From Herbiconiux daphne (GTDB lineage Bacteria; Actinomycetota; Actinomycetes; Actinomycetales; Microbacteriaceae): DNA of 64,000 bases. This document shows, one piece after another, positions 42,391-52,081 of the stretch. Numbering within the stretch: position 1 is the first letter of the stretch; the number at the start of each line of letters is the position of its first letter. The stretch covers positions 1 through 64,000 of the forward strand of contig NZ_JANLCJ010000002.1 of the NCBI RefSeq assembly GCF_024979295.1. Reading direction: 5' to 3'. The position numbers were made by a program, and so were the translations under genes. The notes below the pieces were generated by a model. That model made no database searches and was not told where the DNA came from. It worked only from the letters and a program-made list of their open reading frames with translations.

Positions 42391-42800
42391 AGGTCTACCT
42401 CGATGAAAACTTGCCGCCATTCGTCGCCACACCGCTTGCGATGGTCTATCAAGAGCACACGTTTGCGACGTTCGACGATGAAAAACTAGGTGGAATGCAC
42501 GATATCCCCTTGTTGCGCACCCTGCGGGAAAGAGGATACGACGCGATCGTCACGCGCGATCGTGCTCAGTTGCGGGATCCAGACGAGCGCCGCGCAGTGA
42601 GGGACTCGGGCCTGAGGTGGATCGGAGTCGCAGATAAGCGCCTCAGGGGACTGGAGCAGATCACGATCACGGTGTCGACCCTCATCGCAGGGATGCGATT
42701 TGTGTTTGCTCACGAACCCGCCGGCCCGACCAGTTACGCCCTTCACAATGTGCCGCACACGGAAACTCAGCGGGTGCGAGTGCGTTCCATCGTGGCCTAG
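42387..42800 (+). CDS. PIN-like toxin (DUF5615-like) of a toxin-antitoxin pair
   Basis: 137 aa. The opening MKVYLDENLPP is the signature of DUF5615/Mut7-C-type PIN-like nucleases, and a second acidic cluster is YDAIVTRDRAQL near residues 52-62. PIN-fold toxins cut RNA; the target here is unknown. It starts with GTG overlapping the antitoxin stop by 4 bp. The C-terminal 40 residues have no recognised motif. The right end of the island lies at the stop (42798-42800), where a truncated reading frame on the other strand begins. Confidence 0.75.
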   Translation: MKVYLDENLPPFVATPLAMVYQEHTFATFDDEKLGGMHDIPLLRTLRERGYDAIVTRDRAQLRDPDERRAVRDSGLRWIGVADKRLRGLEQITITVSTLIAGMRFVFAHEPAGPTSYALHNVPHTETQRVRVRSIVA

Positions 42801-42994
42801 CACGGTGTCGCCGTAGGACACGATGTCGAACCCGACCGTGGCGGCGATCGACGTGTCCGCGCCCGTGTAGGTCACGGAGTAGTTCACGATCTCGTAGTGC
42901 GACCCGGTGGGCGCCGTCTCGTTGAAGCTGTTCGCGACCACAGTCGCGTTGCCGTCGGTGGTGTACGAGTTCACGACCACGGTCCAGTCGCTGG
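42801..42994 (-). pseudogene. remnant of a DUF4352-like secreted protein gene
   Basis: An open frame of about 65 codons reads SDWTVVVNSYTTDGNATV ... SHYEIVNYSVTYTGADTSI ... VGFDIVSYGDTVLG. This is the core of an extracellular beta-sandwich domain common after lipoprotein or membrane anchors in Actinobacteria (DUF4352-like). It has no start, and the 3' end is cut at the stop of the PIN-like toxin gene. Its 5' end is cut at the GNAT stop. It is best read as a gene disrupted by insertion of the neighbours. Confidence 0.6.
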
Positions 42995-42997
42995 GGG

Positions 42998-43609
42998 TCA
43001 GAAGTCGATGCGCACCACGGCTCGACGGGGGGTGGGGCGGGTGATCTCGGTGAAGCCGGCGGCCTCGAAGATGGTGAGGCTGCCGACGTAGAGCTCGCCC
43101 CAGGTGATCTCCTGGCCCGGGCGCACCACCATGGGGTAGCCCTCGAGTGCCCGGGCGCCGCGACTGCGCGCGAAGTCCACCGTGGCGGCGGCGAGCGCCC
43201 GGCTGACGCCCTGACGGCGAAAGCCGGTGCGCACGACGAAACAGGTGACGGCCCAGGTGGAGTCGTCGGCTCGGTCCTCGTCGCGACCGGCCCAGGGAAC
43301 GCGCATCCGCAGGAGGCGCTGGTAGGCGGTGCGGGGTTCGACCGCGCACCAGCCGGCGGGCTCGTCGTCGCGGTAGGCGATCAGGCCGCTGGTGGTGGGA
43401 GAGTGCGGGTGCCCGCATCCGCTCTGTTCGCGCAGGTTCGCCGCGCGCTCTTCGACCGGCACGGCCTGCCAGTCGCGATCGCGGTGCTTGAACCACTGGC
43501 AGCGGCAGGCGGCCGGCGTGCCGCGCGTGCCGAACACCGCCTCGAGGTCGGCCACCGAGGCCTCGTTGGCGGGCACCACCCGGATGCCGGTCACAGCGAG
43601 GTCGCCCAC
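42998..43609 (-). CDS. GNAT family N-acetyltransferase
   Basis: 203 aa. The GNAT fold is clear: WAVTCFVVRTGFRRQGVSRAL holds the acetyl-CoA-binding motif A (R/QxxGxA variant) near residues 118-138, and FEAAGFTEI is near the end. The N-terminal part has ACRCQWFKHRDRDW, seen in a subgroup of unknown substrate. GTG 43609 has GGGGAGG at the right distance. It is possibly part of the island, but its codon use matches the chromosome better than the toxin-antitoxin pair does. Confidence 0.82.
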   Translation of the reverse strand: MGDLAVTGIRVVPANEASVADLEAVFGTRGTPAACRCQWFKHRDRDWQAVPVEERAANLREQSGCGHPHSPTTSGLIAYRDDEPAGWCAVEPRTAYQRLLRMRVPWAGRDEDRADDSTWAVTCFVVRTGFRRQGVSRALAAATVDFARSRGARALEGYPMVVRPGQEITWGELYVGSLTIFEAAGFTEITRPTPRRAVVRIDF

Positions 43610-43640
43610 GAATCCTCCCCAGGTGCTGCTCGGCGATGCG

Positions 43641-43662
43641 GGTCGATTCCCAGTATCCGCCT
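43641..43662 (+). repeat. degenerate copy of the tRNA-Val(GAC) T-arm/3' end
   Basis: GGTCGATTCCCAGTATCCGCC resembles tRNA-Val positions 41560-41579 (GGTTCGATCCCAGTATCGCCC) in the same orientation, with small insertions or deletions. It could be an old attachment-site end at the right side of the 41585-43640 island. Chance similarity cannot be excluded. Confidence 0.35.
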
Positions 43663-43675
43663 CTAGCGTGGGCGC

Positions 43676-44002
43676 ATGAGTGATTCAGGCGCAGCCAGAA
43701 AGCCGTCGATCCCGGGTCGCACCCGTGCGCTCATCCGCAAGAACTCCACGGTCGACCGTGTCTACCGCACCGGTGTCGGCGTGGTGGGCGGCGGAACGGT
43801 CGCTCTCGGGGTCGTGATGATTCCGCTGCCCGGGCCCGGGGCGCTCATCGCCGTGGGCGGGCTCGCGCTGCTCGGCACCGAGTTCGAGGGGGCGAAACGG
43901 GTCAGCACCAAGGCGAACGCCGCCGCCAAGAAGGCCTACGCCAAGGCCAAAGAGGTGCGCGCCGACCGCAAAGCGCGGAAGGCCACCGAGGCCCCGCGCT
44001 GA
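43676..44002 (+). CDS. PGPGW-type small transmembrane protein (TIGR02611 family)
   Basis: 108 aa. Two close membrane segments (about residues 33-50 and 55-70) flank the PLPGPGAL motif of the PGPGW family. The C-terminal 40 residues are a Lys/Ala-rich helix. Function unknown. ATG 43676 is preceded by TAGCGT (43664-43669) with exactly 6 nt between, so the transcript is probably leaderless. Confidence 0.82.
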   Translation: MSDSGAARKPSIPGRTRALIRKNSTVDRVYRTGVGVVGGGTVALGVVMIPLPGPGALIAVGGLALLGTEFEGAKRVSTKANAAAKKAYAKAKEVRADRKARKATEAPR

Positions 44003-44064
44003 GCCGAGCCTGGCGCCGGTAGAGTTGACGGGTTGATCAGCGATACCGAGGGAGCACTACCAGC

Positions 44065-46044
44065 GTGGCGACAGGATTCGAACTCTTCACCGACAGGTCC
44101 GTGGTGGCCATGCGCGTCAACGGAGAGCTGAAAGACCTGGCCACGACCGTCACCGACACCGACACGGTCGAGCCCGTGACCATCGACAGCCCCGACGGCC
44201 TGGCCATCCTGCGCCACTCCGCCGCGCACGTGGCCGCTCAGGCCGTGCAGCAGATCAACCCCGAGGCGAAGCTCGGCATCGGGCCGCCCATCACCGATGG
44301 CTTCTACTACGACTTCGACGTCGCCGAGCCGTTCACGCCCGACGACCTCAAGGCCATCGAGAAGGGCATGGAGCGCATCATCCGTCAGGGCCAGCGTTTC
44401 GTGCGCCGGGTCGTGACCGAAGACGAAGCGCGCGAAGAGCTCAAGAACGAGCCCTACAAGCTCGAGCTGATCGGCCTGAAGGGCTCCGCCGACGGCGATG
44501 CCGCCCTCGACGACGACAACGAGTCGGTCGAGGTGGGCGGTGCCGAGCTCACGATCTACGACAACGTCGACCCCAAGACCGGCGAGACCCTCTGGAAAGA
44601 CCTCTGCCGCGGCCCGCACCTGCCGTCGACCCGCCTCATCGGCAACGGCTTCGCGCTCACCCGCCTCGCCGCCGCCTACTGGCGCGGCTCGGAGAAGAAC
44701 AAGCAGCTCCAGCGTGTCTACGGCACCGCGTGGCCGGGCAAAGACGACCTGCGCGCCTACCAGACCCGTCTCGAAGAGGCCGCGAAGCGCGACCACCGCA
44801 AGCTCGGCGCCGAGATGGACCTCTTCTCGTTCCCCGACGAGATCGGCTCAGGCCTCGCGGTCTTCCACCCCAAGGGCGGCATCATCCGCTCCGAGATCGA
44901 GAACTACCTGCGCGAGCAGCTCATCGCCAACGACTACGAGCTCGTCAACACCCCGCACATCACCAAGAAGCACCTCTACGAGATCAGCCAGCACCTCACC
45001 TGGTACAAGGAGGGCATGTTCCCCCCGATGCACCTCGACGAGGAGCAGGATGCCGACGGCAACATCACGAAGCAGGGCCAGGACTACTACCTGAAGCCCA
45101 TGAACTGCCCCATGCACAACCTCGTCTTCCGCGCCCGCGGCCGCAGCTACCGTGAGCTGCCGCTGCGCCTGGCCGAGTTCGGCACCGTCTACCGCTACGA
45201 GAAGAGCGGCACCCTCTCGGGCCTCACCCGCGTGCGCGGCCTCACCCAAGACGACGCCCACATCTACGTGACCCCGGGCGAGGTGCGCGAGGAGCTCACC
45301 CGCCAGATCGACTTCATGCTCGAGGTGCTGCGCGGCTACGGGCTCGACGACTTCTACCTCGAGCTCTCCACCCGCGACCCCGAGAAGTCGGTGGGCACCG
45401 ACGAGATGTGGGAGGAGGCGACCGAGACCCTTCGAGAGGTCGCCGTGGCATCCGGTCTCGAACTCGTGCCCGACCCCGGGGGAGCCGCGTTCTACGGTCC
45501 GAAGATCTCGGTGCAGGCCCGTGACGCGATCGGCCGCACCTGGCAGCTCTCCACCATCCAGCTCGACTTCAACCAGCCCGAGTTGTTCGAGCTGGAGTAC
45601 ACGGCCGCCGACGGCAGCCGCCAGCAGCCCGTGATGATCCACCGCGCCCTGCTCGGCTCGATCGAGCGCTTCTTCGCCATCCTGCTCGAGCACTACGCCG
45701 GAGCGTTCCCGGTGTGGCTCGCGCCGGTGCAGGTCGTCGCCATCCCGATCTCCGACGACCACGCCGACTACCTGGCCGAGGTGGTGCGGCGGCTGAAGCG
45801 CCGCGGCATCCGGGCTCAGCTCGACGACTCGGCCGACCGCATGCAGAAGAAGATCCGCACCCACACCAAAGACAAGGTGCCTGTTCTGCTCATCGCGGGC
45901 GACGACGACACGGCGGCGGGCTCGGTGAGCTTCCGGTTCCGCGACGGTTCGCAGGAGAACGGCGTGCCGACCGACGACGCCATCGACCGCATCGTGAAAA
46001 GCGTCGAGCAGCACCTGCAGGTGACGACGCAGGGTCAGCTCTGA
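44065..46044 (+). CDS. thrS: threonine--tRNA ligase
   Basis: 659 aa. Class II synthetase charging tRNA-Thr. It has a TGS domain (about residues 1-55), an editing domain with [11 protein letters not shown] near residue 52 and a conserved Cys-His site, and the catalytic core near 260-560 with the zinc ligand in MNCPMHN. A C-terminal anticodon-binding domain starts at [15 protein letters not shown] 44065 has GAGGGAG upstream; -10 TAGAGT is at 44020-44025. It is coupled to the HIT protein gene (TGATG). Confidence 0.96.
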   Translation: MATGFELFTDRSVVAMRVNGELKDLATTVTDTDTVEPVTIDSPDGLAILRHSAAHVAAQAVQQINPEAKLGIGPPITDGFYYDFDVAEPFTPDDLKAIEKGMERIIRQGQRFVRRVVTEDEAREELKNEPYKLELIGLKGSADGDAALDDDNESVEVGGAELTIYDNVDPKTGETLWKDLCRGPHLPSTRLIGNGFALTRLAAAYWRGSEKNKQLQRVYGTAWPGKDDLRAYQTRLEEAAKRDHRKLGAEMDLFSFPDEIGSGLAVFHPKGGIIRSEIENYLREQLIANDYELVNTPHITKKHLYEISQHLTWYKEGMFPPMHLDEEQDADGNITKQGQDYYLKPMNCPMHNLVFRARGRSYRELPLRLAEFGTVYRYEKSGTLSGLTRVRGLTQDDAHIYVTPGEVREELTRQIDFMLEVLRGYGLDDFYLELSTRDPEKSVGTDEMWEEATETLREVAVASGLELVPDPGGAAFYGPKISVQARDAIGRTWQLSTIQLDFNQPELFELEYTAADGSRQQPVMIHRALLGSIERFFAILLEHYAGAFPVWLAPVQVVAIPISDDHADYLAEVVRRLKRRGIRAQLDDSADRMQKKIRTHTKDKVPVLLIAGDDDTAAGSVSFRFRDGSQENGVPTDDAIDRIVKSVEQHLQVTTQGQL

Positions 46045-46682
46045 TGAGCGACGAGAGCACTGAGGCGAGCCGGGGCGAGAGCCCGAGCGGCGGCGGCGGC
46101 CGGCACGGTGGCGCCTACAGCCCTCGCGAGTTCGACGAGGTGCCGATCGAGAACGCCGCCGACTTCGCCGCGGTTCCGGATGCCTTCCAGCGGCTCTGGA
46201 CGCCACACCGGATGGTCTACATCCAGGGCGGCGAGCAGCCGCACATCGACGAGTGCCCGTTCGACCGCGCCCCGACGCTGAGCGACGAAGAGGGCCTGAT
46301 CGTGGCCCGGGGCGAGCACGCCTACGTGCTGCTCAACCTCTTTCCCTACAACTCCGGCCATCTGCTCGTCTGCCCCTTCCGGCACGTGGCCACCTACGAC
46401 CTGGCCACGCCCGAGGAGGTCGCCGAGATCGGCAGCCTCACCCAGACCGCCATGCGGGTGCTCACCGCCGTGTCGCGCTGCGACGGCTTCAACATCGGCA
46501 TGAACCAGGGCCGGGTCGCGGGCGCCGGTGTCGCCGGGCACCTGCATCAGCACATCGTGCCGCGCTGGGCCCTCGACTCGAACTTCTTCCCGATCATCGC
46601 CGGCACCAAAGCGCTGCCGCAGCTGCTCGGCGACGTGCGGGCCGAACTGCAGGCCGCCTGGCCGGCCGCGCCCGCCGTTTAG
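46044..46682 (+). CDS. HIT domain protein (nucleotide hydrolase/transferase family)
   Basis: 212 aa. The histidine triad is H166/H168/H170 in GHLHQHIVPRW, and LLNLFPYNSGHLLVCPFRH is the conserved core. It is close to AP4A hydrolases/phosphorylases, which act on dinucleoside polyphosphates. A 40-residue glycine-rich N-terminal tail precedes the domain. ATG 46044 overlaps the thrS stop, suggesting a link with aminoacylation by-products such as Ap4A. Confidence 0.87.
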   Translation: MSDESTEASRGESPSGGGGRHGGAYSPREFDEVPIENAADFAAVPDAFQRLWTPHRMVYIQGGEQPHIDECPFDRAPTLSDEEGLIVARGEHAYVLLNLFPYNSGHLLVCPFRHVATYDLATPEEVAEIGSLTQTAMRVLTAVSRCDGFNIGMNQGRVAGAGVAGHLHQHIVPRWALDSNFFPIIAGTKALPQLLGDVRAELQAAWPAAPAV

Positions 46683-46802
46683 ACGCGGCAGAGAACGGCC
46701 GTCGAGAACGGCCGTAGACCCGCACGAGGCCACCGACCCCCCGGTGGCGCGCGAGGCTCCCGGCGCCGCGCGATAGAATCCTTGTGTTTCTGAGAGGACA
46801 TG

Positions 46803-47702
46803 ATGAGCGAGAGCACCACACACGAGTTCGGATCCAACCGCGTCAAGCGCGGTCTGGCGGAGATGCTGAAGGGCGGCGTCATCATGGACGTCGTGACGGC
46901 CGAACAGGCCCGCATCGCCGAGGATGCCGGCGCCGTCGCCGTCATGGCCCTCGAGCGTGTTCCCGCCGACATCCGTTCGCAGGGCGGCGTCGCGCGCATG
47001 AGCGACCCCGACCTCATCGAGGCCATCATCGCCGAGGTGTCCATCCCCGTCATGGCGAAGGCCCGCATCGGCCACTTCGTCGAGGCCCAGGTGCTGCAGG
47101 CCCTCAACGTCGATTACATCGACGAGAGCGAGGTGCTGAGCCCGGCCGACTACGTGAACCACATCGACAAGTGGGACTACACCGTCCCCTTCGTCTGCGG
47201 AGCCACCAACCTCGGCGAGGCGCTGCGCCGCATCAACGAGGGTGCCGCGATGATCCGGTCGAAGGGCGAGGCCGGCACCGGCGACGTCTCCGAGGCCACG
47301 AAGCACATCCGCAAGATCAAGAGCGAGATCGCGGCCCTGTCGTCGATGTCGAAAGACGAGCTGTATGTCGCGGCCAAAGAGCTGCAGGCGCCCTACGACC
47401 TCGTGGTCGAGGTGGCCGAGACCGGCAAGCTGCCGGTCGTTCTCTTCACCGCGGGCGGCGTGGCCACCCCGGCGGATGCCGCGATGATGATGCAGCTCGG
47501 CGCCGACGGCGTGTTCGTGGGCTCGGGCATCTTCAAGTCGGGCAACCCCGCCCAGCGCGCGGCCGCCGTGGTGAAGGCGACGACGTTCTACGACGACCCG
47601 TCGGTGATCGCCGAGGTCTCGCGCGGTCTGGGTGAGGCGATGGTGGGCATCAACGTCGCCGACCTCGCAGCACCGCACCGGCTCGCCGAACGTGGCTGGT
47701 AG
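46803..47702 (+). CDS. pdxS: pyridoxal 5'-phosphate synthase subunit PdxS
   Basis: 299 aa. Synthase subunit that makes PLP from ribose 5-phosphate, glyceraldehyde 3-phosphate and ammonia. The catalytic lysine is K86 in VMAKARIGH, and D29 is in VIMDVVTA. The C-terminal phosphate site is [13 protein letters not shown]. Two ATGs are adjacent, at 46800 and 46803; the second has AGAGG at the better distance. -10 TAGAAT lies at 46774-46779. It overlaps pdxT, its ammonia source. Confidence 0.95.
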   Translation: MSESTTHEFGSNRVKRGLAEMLKGGVIMDVVTAEQARIAEDAGAVAVMALERVPADIRSQGGVARMSDPDLIEAIIAEVSIPVMAKARIGHFVEAQVLQALNVDYIDESEVLSPADYVNHIDKWDYTVPFVCGATNLGEALRRINEGAAMIRSKGEAGTGDVSEATKHIRKIKSEIAALSSMSKDELYVAAKELQAPYDLVVEVAETGKLPVVLFTAGGVATPADAAMMMQLGADGVFVGSGIFKSGNPAQRAAAVVKATTFYDDPSVIAEVSRGLGEAMVGINVADLAAPHRLAERGW

Positions 47703-48339
47703 CCGGGAGGGCTACGGGGCAGACGCCGCCGACACGCCGCTCGACGGCCCGGTGGGCGTGCTCGCCCTGCAGGGCGACTTCCGTGAGCACGTCAACGTGC
47801 TCACCACCCTCGGGGCCGACGCCGTGCTCGTGCGGCGACCCGACGAGGTCGCGGCCATCTCCGGTCTCGTCATCCCGGGCGGTGAGTCGAGCGTCATGGA
47901 CAAGCTCTCGCGCGCGTTCGGCGTGGCCGACGCGCTCAAGCAGCGCATCGCGGGCGGCATGCCGGTCTACGGCACCTGCGCCGGGCTCATCATGCTCGCC
48001 GACCGCATCGTCGACGGCATCCGGGGCCAGCAGAGCCTCGGCGGCCTGGATGTCGCCGTGCGACGCAACGCCTTCGGCGCCCAGACCGAGTCGTTCGAGG
48101 CCGACCTCGACGTGCCGGTGCTCGGCGAGCCACCGATGCACGCCGTGTTCATCCGGGCCCCCGTGGTGGCCGAGCTCGGCGATCGCGCCACGGCGCTCGC
48201 GACCCTCGAGAACGGCACCGTGGTGGCGGTCGAGCAGGGCAACCTCATCGGCACGTCGTTCCACCCCGAGATGACCGCCGACTACCGCTTCCACCAGTAC
48301 TTCCTCGACAAGATCGTCGCGCGTTCCTCCGGCCTGTGA
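47692..48339 (+). CDS. pdxT: pyridoxal 5'-phosphate synthase glutaminase subunit PdxT
   Basis: 215 aa. A class I glutaminase supplying ammonia to PdxS. Landmarks are [12 protein letters not shown], the oxyanion strand VIPGGESS, the nucleophile in [10 protein letters not shown] and the catalytic His in SFHPEM. The start is GTG 47692, overlapping pdxS by 11 bp; this adds about 20 residues before the conserved GVLALQG, so a later GTG is possible. It is intact, in contrast to the cysteine-less GatD at 8914. Confidence 0.94.
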   Translation: MAGSREGYGADAADTPLDGPVGVLALQGDFREHVNVLTTLGADAVLVRRPDEVAAISGLVIPGGESSVMDKLSRAFGVADALKQRIAGGMPVYGTCAGLIMLADRIVDGIRGQQSLGGLDVAVRRNAFGAQTESFEADLDVPVLGEPPMHAVFIRAPVVAELGDRATALATLENGTVVAVEQGNLIGTSFHPEMTADYRFHQYFLDKIVARSSGL

Positions 48340-48397
48340 TCCCGGCCTCCGCCGCGCCGTCGCGTAGACTTGTCATCGATTCCTGAAGGAGATTTTC

Positions 48398-49156
48398 GTG
48401 TCCGGACACTCTAAATGGGCCACGACCAAGCACAAGAAGGCGATCATCGACTCGCGCCGTGCCAAGTCGTTCGCCAAGCTGATCAAGAACATCGAGGTCG
48501 CCGCCAAGATCGGCGGTGCCGACCTGTCGGGCAACCCGACCCTCGTCGACGCGGTGCAGAAGGCGAAGAAGACCTCGGTGCCGAACGACAACATCGACCG
48601 CGCCATCAAGCGCGGCGCCGGTCTCACCGGTGAGTCGATCGACTACCAGACCATCATGTACGAGGGCTACGGCCCGAACGGCGTCGCGCTGCTGATCGAG
48701 TGCCTCACCGACAACAAGAACCGCGCCGCCGCCGATGTGCGCACCGCCATGACCCGCAACGGCGGCACCATGGCCGACCCGGGCAGCGTGGCCTACAACT
48801 TCAGCCGCAAGGGCGTCATCACCGTGGCGCACGCCGACGGTCTCTCCGAAGACGACGTGCTCGTGGCCGTGCTCGACGCGGGGGCCGAGGAGGTCACCGA
48901 CCGCGCCGAGTCGTTCGAGGTGCTCACCGAGCCCTCGCAGATGGTCGCCGCGCGCGCTGCACTGCAGGATGCCGGCATCGACTACGACTCGGCCGACGTC
49001 GAGTTCGTGGCCAGCCTGCAGGTCGAGGCCGACGCCGAGACCGCGCGCAAGGTGTTCCGCCTGATCGACGCGCTCGAAGACTCCGACGACGTGCAGAACG
49101 TCTACACCAACATCGACATCACGCCCGAGGTGCAGGCCGAGCTCGAAGAAGACTGA
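48398..49156 (+). CDS. yebC: YebC/PmpR family transcription or translation factor
   Basis: 252 aa. Begins [16 protein letters not shown], the family signature, and contains [17 protein letters not shown] in the middle domain. YebC proteins are reported both as DNA-binding regulators and, recently, as translation factors acting on polyproline stretches. GTG 48398 has AGGAGA upstream. It lies at the head of the ruvCAB cluster, as in most Actinobacteria, with -10 TAGACT at 48365-48370. Confidence 0.95.
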   Translation: MSGHSKWATTKHKKAIIDSRRAKSFAKLIKNIEVAAKIGGADLSGNPTLVDAVQKAKKTSVPNDNIDRAIKRGAGLTGESIDYQTIMYEGYGPNGVALLIECLTDNKNRAAADVRTAMTRNGGTMADPGSVAYNFSRKGVITVAHADGLSEDDVLVAVLDAGAEEVTDRAESFEVLTEPSQMVAARAALQDAGIDYDSADVEFVASLQVEADAETARKVFRLIDALEDSDDVQNVYTNIDITPEVQAELEED

Positions 49157-49225
49157 TCCACCGCGGCCGGCGCCTGGAGCCGGCAGCGGAGCACCGGACG
49201 TGAAGCGCGAGCAGAGGGGGAGCGG

Positions 49226-49846
49226 ATGCGGGTTCTCGGCATCGATCCCGGGCTGACGCGCTGCGGCATCGGCGTCGTCGACGTGTCGTCGACCCGAACT
49301 CCGGTTCTCGTGCATGTCTCGGTGATCACGACGAGTCCCGACCTGCCGCTCGAAGAGCGGCTGCTGCTCGTGGCGCGCGGCATCGAGGCGGTGCTCGACG
49401 AGCACCGGCCCGACAGTGTCGCCGTGGAGCGCGTCTTCGCCCAGCACAACGTGCGCACGGTGATGGGCACCGCCCAGGTCAGCGGCGTCGCGCTCCTCGC
49501 CGCCGCCCGGCGGTCGCTGCCGGTGGGCCTGCACACGCCCTCCGAGGTGAAGGCGGCCATCACCGGTTACGGCCAGGCCGACAAGAAGCAGGTCGGCGCC
49601 ATGGTGGCGAAGGTGCTGCGTCTGGCCGCCGTTCCGAAGCCGGCCGACGCGGCCGACGCCCTCGCTCTGGCCATCTGCCACGCCTGGCGGGTTCCGCTCG
49701 GCAGCGCGGTGACCGGCGCGACGAGCGGATCGACCCGGCCGCGCGCATCCGTCGACCCCTCGCAGCTCACGCCCGCTCAGCTGGCGTGGCGCGCCGCGGA
49801 GCAAGGCGCGGTCGCCGCCCGCCCGGCGCATAAGCTGGCCCGATGA
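49226..49846 (+). CDS. ruvC: Holliday junction resolvase RuvC
   Basis: 206 aa, with a roughly 30-residue C-terminal extension over the usual length. Cuts Holliday junctions. The first catalytic Asp is in [12 protein letters not shown] near residue 7, the second acidic residue is in [10 protein letters not shown], and the last cluster is in [13 protein letters not shown]. Its stop overlaps ruvA by 4 bp, forming the ruvCAB operon. Confidence 0.94.
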   Translation: MRVLGIDPGLTRCGIGVVDVSSTRTPVLVHVSVITTSPDLPLEERLLLVARGIEAVLDEHRPDSVAVERVFAQHNVRTVMGTAQVSGVALLAAARRSLPVGLHTPSEVKAAITGYGQADKKQVGAMVAKVLRLAAVPKPADAADALALAICHAWRVPLGSAVTGATSGSTRPRASVDPSQLTPAQLAWRAAEQGAVAARPAHKLAR

Positions 49847-50466
49847 TCTCTGCTCTGCGCGGCACCGTTCTCTCCGTGTCGGGGGGCACCGCCGTGATCG
49901 ACGTCGGGGGAGTCGGCTTCTCGGTGAGCGTCACGCCCCGGCACGCCCTCACCATGCGGGTGGGCGGCGAGACGACGGTGCTCACCTCGCTCATCGTGCG
50001 CGAAGACAGCCTGGCCCTGTTCGGTTTCGCCGACCAGGAGTCGCTCGACGTGTTCAGTCTGCTCGTGGGCGTCACCGGCGTCGGCCCGAAGTCGGCGCTC
50101 GGCGTGCTGGCCGAACTGACCGCGGGCGACATCGCCCTCGCGGTCGCCCGTGACGACGACGCGGCCTTCCGCAAGGTCACCGGCATCGGGCCGAAGACGG
50201 CGAAGCTCATCGTGGTGTCGCTCGCCGGCAAGATCGCGGTGCGCCCGGTGGAGTCGCACGCCGAGGCTGTGGGGCCGTCGAAGGTGGTTCGGGTCAACGT
50301 CGAGCGCGCCCTGGTGGGTCTCGGCTGGCCCGAGCGCAACGCCGCGGCGGCCGTCGACGAGGTGCTCGAGACGGCGTCGGCGACGGATGCCGCGAACGTG
50401 CAGTCCCTGCTGCGGCTCGCCCTCGGCGTGCTCGGCCCGGCCAAGACGACGGGCGGTGACCGGTGA
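49843..50466 (+). CDS. ruvA: Holliday junction branch migration protein RuvA
   Basis: 207 aa. Binds the four-way junction and loads RuvB. Starts [12 protein letters not shown], the family form, and has two helix-hairpin-helix motifs ([16 protein letters not shown] and [12 protein letters not shown]) near residues 72-125. The acidic pin and the C-terminal RuvB-binding domain are present. TAAGCT at 49831-49836, 6 nt before the ATG, could give an internal leaderless start in addition to the operon transcript. Confidence 0.95.
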   Translation: MISALRGTVLSVSGGTAVIDVGGVGFSVSVTPRHALTMRVGGETTVLTSLIVREDSLALFGFADQESLDVFSLLVGVTGVGPKSALGVLAELTAGDIALAVARDDDAAFRKVTGIGPKTAKLIVVSLAGKIAVRPVESHAEAVGPSKVVRVNVERALVGLGWPERNAAAAVDEVLETASATDAANVQSLLRLALGVLGPAKTTGGDR

Positions 50467-51500
50467 GCGACGCGTTCGACGGGGAGGCGCTGGTGAACCC
50501 CGAGGTCGAGTCCGAAGCCGAGGTGGCGTTCGAGGGCGCGCTGCGCCCCAAGTCGCTCGCGGAGTTCGTGGGGCAGCGCAAGGTGCGCGGTCAGCTGCAG
50601 CTGCTGCTGGATGCCGCGGCCATCCAGAACCGAACGCCCGACCACATCCTGCTCGCCGGCCCTCCTGGCCTCGGCAAGACCACGCTCGCGATGATCGTCG
50701 CCCACGAGAGCGAACGGCCGCTGCGGCTCACGAGCGGCCCCGCCATCCAGCACGCCGGCGACCTCGCCGCGGTGCTCTCGTCGCTCGTGCCGGGAGAGGT
50801 GCTGTTCATCGACGAGATCCACCGCATGGCGCGGTCGGCCGAAGAGATGCTCTACCTCGCGATGGAGGACTTCCGCATCGACATCATGGTGGGCAAGGGC
50901 GCCGGGGCGACCTCCATCCCGCTCGACCTCGCGCCGTTCACGCTCGTGGGCGCCACCACCCGCTCGGGCCTGCTGCCGAACCCGCTGCGCGACCGCTTCG
51001 GCTTCACCGCCCACCTCGAGTTCTACGAGACCGGCGAGCTCGTGCGCGTGCTGCAACGCGCCGCACAGCTGCTCGGCGTGCCCATCGGCGACGAGGCCCT
51101 CGGCGAGATCGCGTCGCGGTCGCGGGGGACACCCCGCATCGCGAACCGCCTGCTGCGCCGGGTGCGCGACTACGCGCTGGTCGACGGCGGCGGGGCGACG
51201 CTCGAGGCGGTGCGCGCGGCGCTCGACCTCTACGACGTCGACGAACTGGGCCTCGACCGGCTCGACCGTGCCGTGATGGGCATCATCCTCGAGCGCTTCG
51301 ACGGCGGGCCGGTGGGGCTCAACACCCTCGCGGTGTCGGTGGGCGAAGAGGCCGAGACCATCGAGGCGGTCGTGGAGCCCTTCCTGGTGCGCATCGGCCT
51401 GCTCTCCCGCACCCCCAGGGGCCGCGTGGCCACCAAGGCGGGCTGGGCACACTTCGGAATGCCTCGGAATGCGAACGCGCTTTTCGGGGATGACCTATAA
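50463..51500 (+). CDS. ruvB: Holliday junction DNA helicase RuvB
   Basis: 345 aa. AAA+ motor for branch migration. Walker A is [11 protein letters not shown] near residue 67, Walker B is LFIDEIHRM, sensor 1 is VGATTRSG, and the arginine finger region is RDRFGF. The C-terminal winged helix ends [23 protein letters not shown]. GTG 50463 overlaps the ruvA stop by 4 bp. Confidence 0.96.
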   Translation: MSDAFDGEALVNPEVESEAEVAFEGALRPKSLAEFVGQRKVRGQLQLLLDAAAIQNRTPDHILLAGPPGLGKTTLAMIVAHESERPLRLTSGPAIQHAGDLAAVLSSLVPGEVLFIDEIHRMARSAEEMLYLAMEDFRIDIMVGKGAGATSIPLDLAPFTLVGATTRSGLLPNPLRDRFGFTAHLEFYETGELVRVLQRAAQLLGVPIGDEALGEIASRSRGTPRIANRLLRRVRDYALVDGGGATLEAVRAALDLYDVDELGLDRLDRAVMGIILERFDGGPVGLNTLAVSVGEEAETIEAVVEPFLVRIGLLSRTPRGRVATKAGWAHFGMPRNANALFGDDL

Positions 51501-51578
51501 TTCAAGCTGGTCTTCAGGACTCGTCTATAGGATGAAGCCTGGCAAACCCCCCACCCCACTTGGAAGGCGCCTTTTTTC

Positions 51579-52007
51579 ATGGCCATCGATCCGTTAACAA
51601 TCATCATGCTGGTCGTTCTGGCCGTGCTGGTGTTCTTCATGTTCCGCAACAGCCGCAAGCGCAAGGCGCAGGCGCTCGAACTGCAGAGCAAGGTGGCTGT
51701 GGGTGCCGAGGTCATGACGAACTTCGGCGTGTACGGCACCATCCTCGAGATGGACGACGAAGAGAACCAGGTTCTGCTCGAGACGACGCCCGGCACCGTG
51801 CTCCGAGTGCACCGCCAGACCGTCACGCGCGTCGTGACCCCGTCGCCCCTGGCTCCCACCGAGGAGTCGATCGACCACACCGACGACGCCGCTCCCGCCT
51901 ACGGTGAGCGCATCGACGAGGTCGACGCTACGGCAGACGCCGCCATCGATCCCACCACCCCCAAGAGCGAGGCCACCCCTAAGACCGAGAAGCGGGGCGA
52001 CGAGTAA
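51579..52007 (+). CDS. yajC: preprotein translocase subunit YajC
   Basis: 142 aa with a single N-terminal membrane segment (LTIIMLVVLAVLVFFMF, about residues 5-22), a conserved GAEVMTNFGVYGTI domain and an acidic C-terminal tail longer than in proteobacteria. It joins SecDF in the translocon. It is followed by secD after 74 bp and belongs to the yajC-secD-secF cluster. Confidence 0.92.
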   Translation: MAIDPLTIIMLVVLAVLVFFMFRNSRKRKAQALELQSKVAVGAEVMTNFGVYGTILEMDDEENQVLLETTPGTVLRVHRQTVTRVVTPSPLAPTEESIDHTDDAAPAYGERIDEVDATADAAIDPTTPKSEATPKTEKRGDE

Positions 52008-52081
52008 CCCTCGTCCCTTTTCGTCGACATCTACGCTCGTCGCGACGGCGCACGAGCGGCACAGAAAGCTGAGTAACTTAG

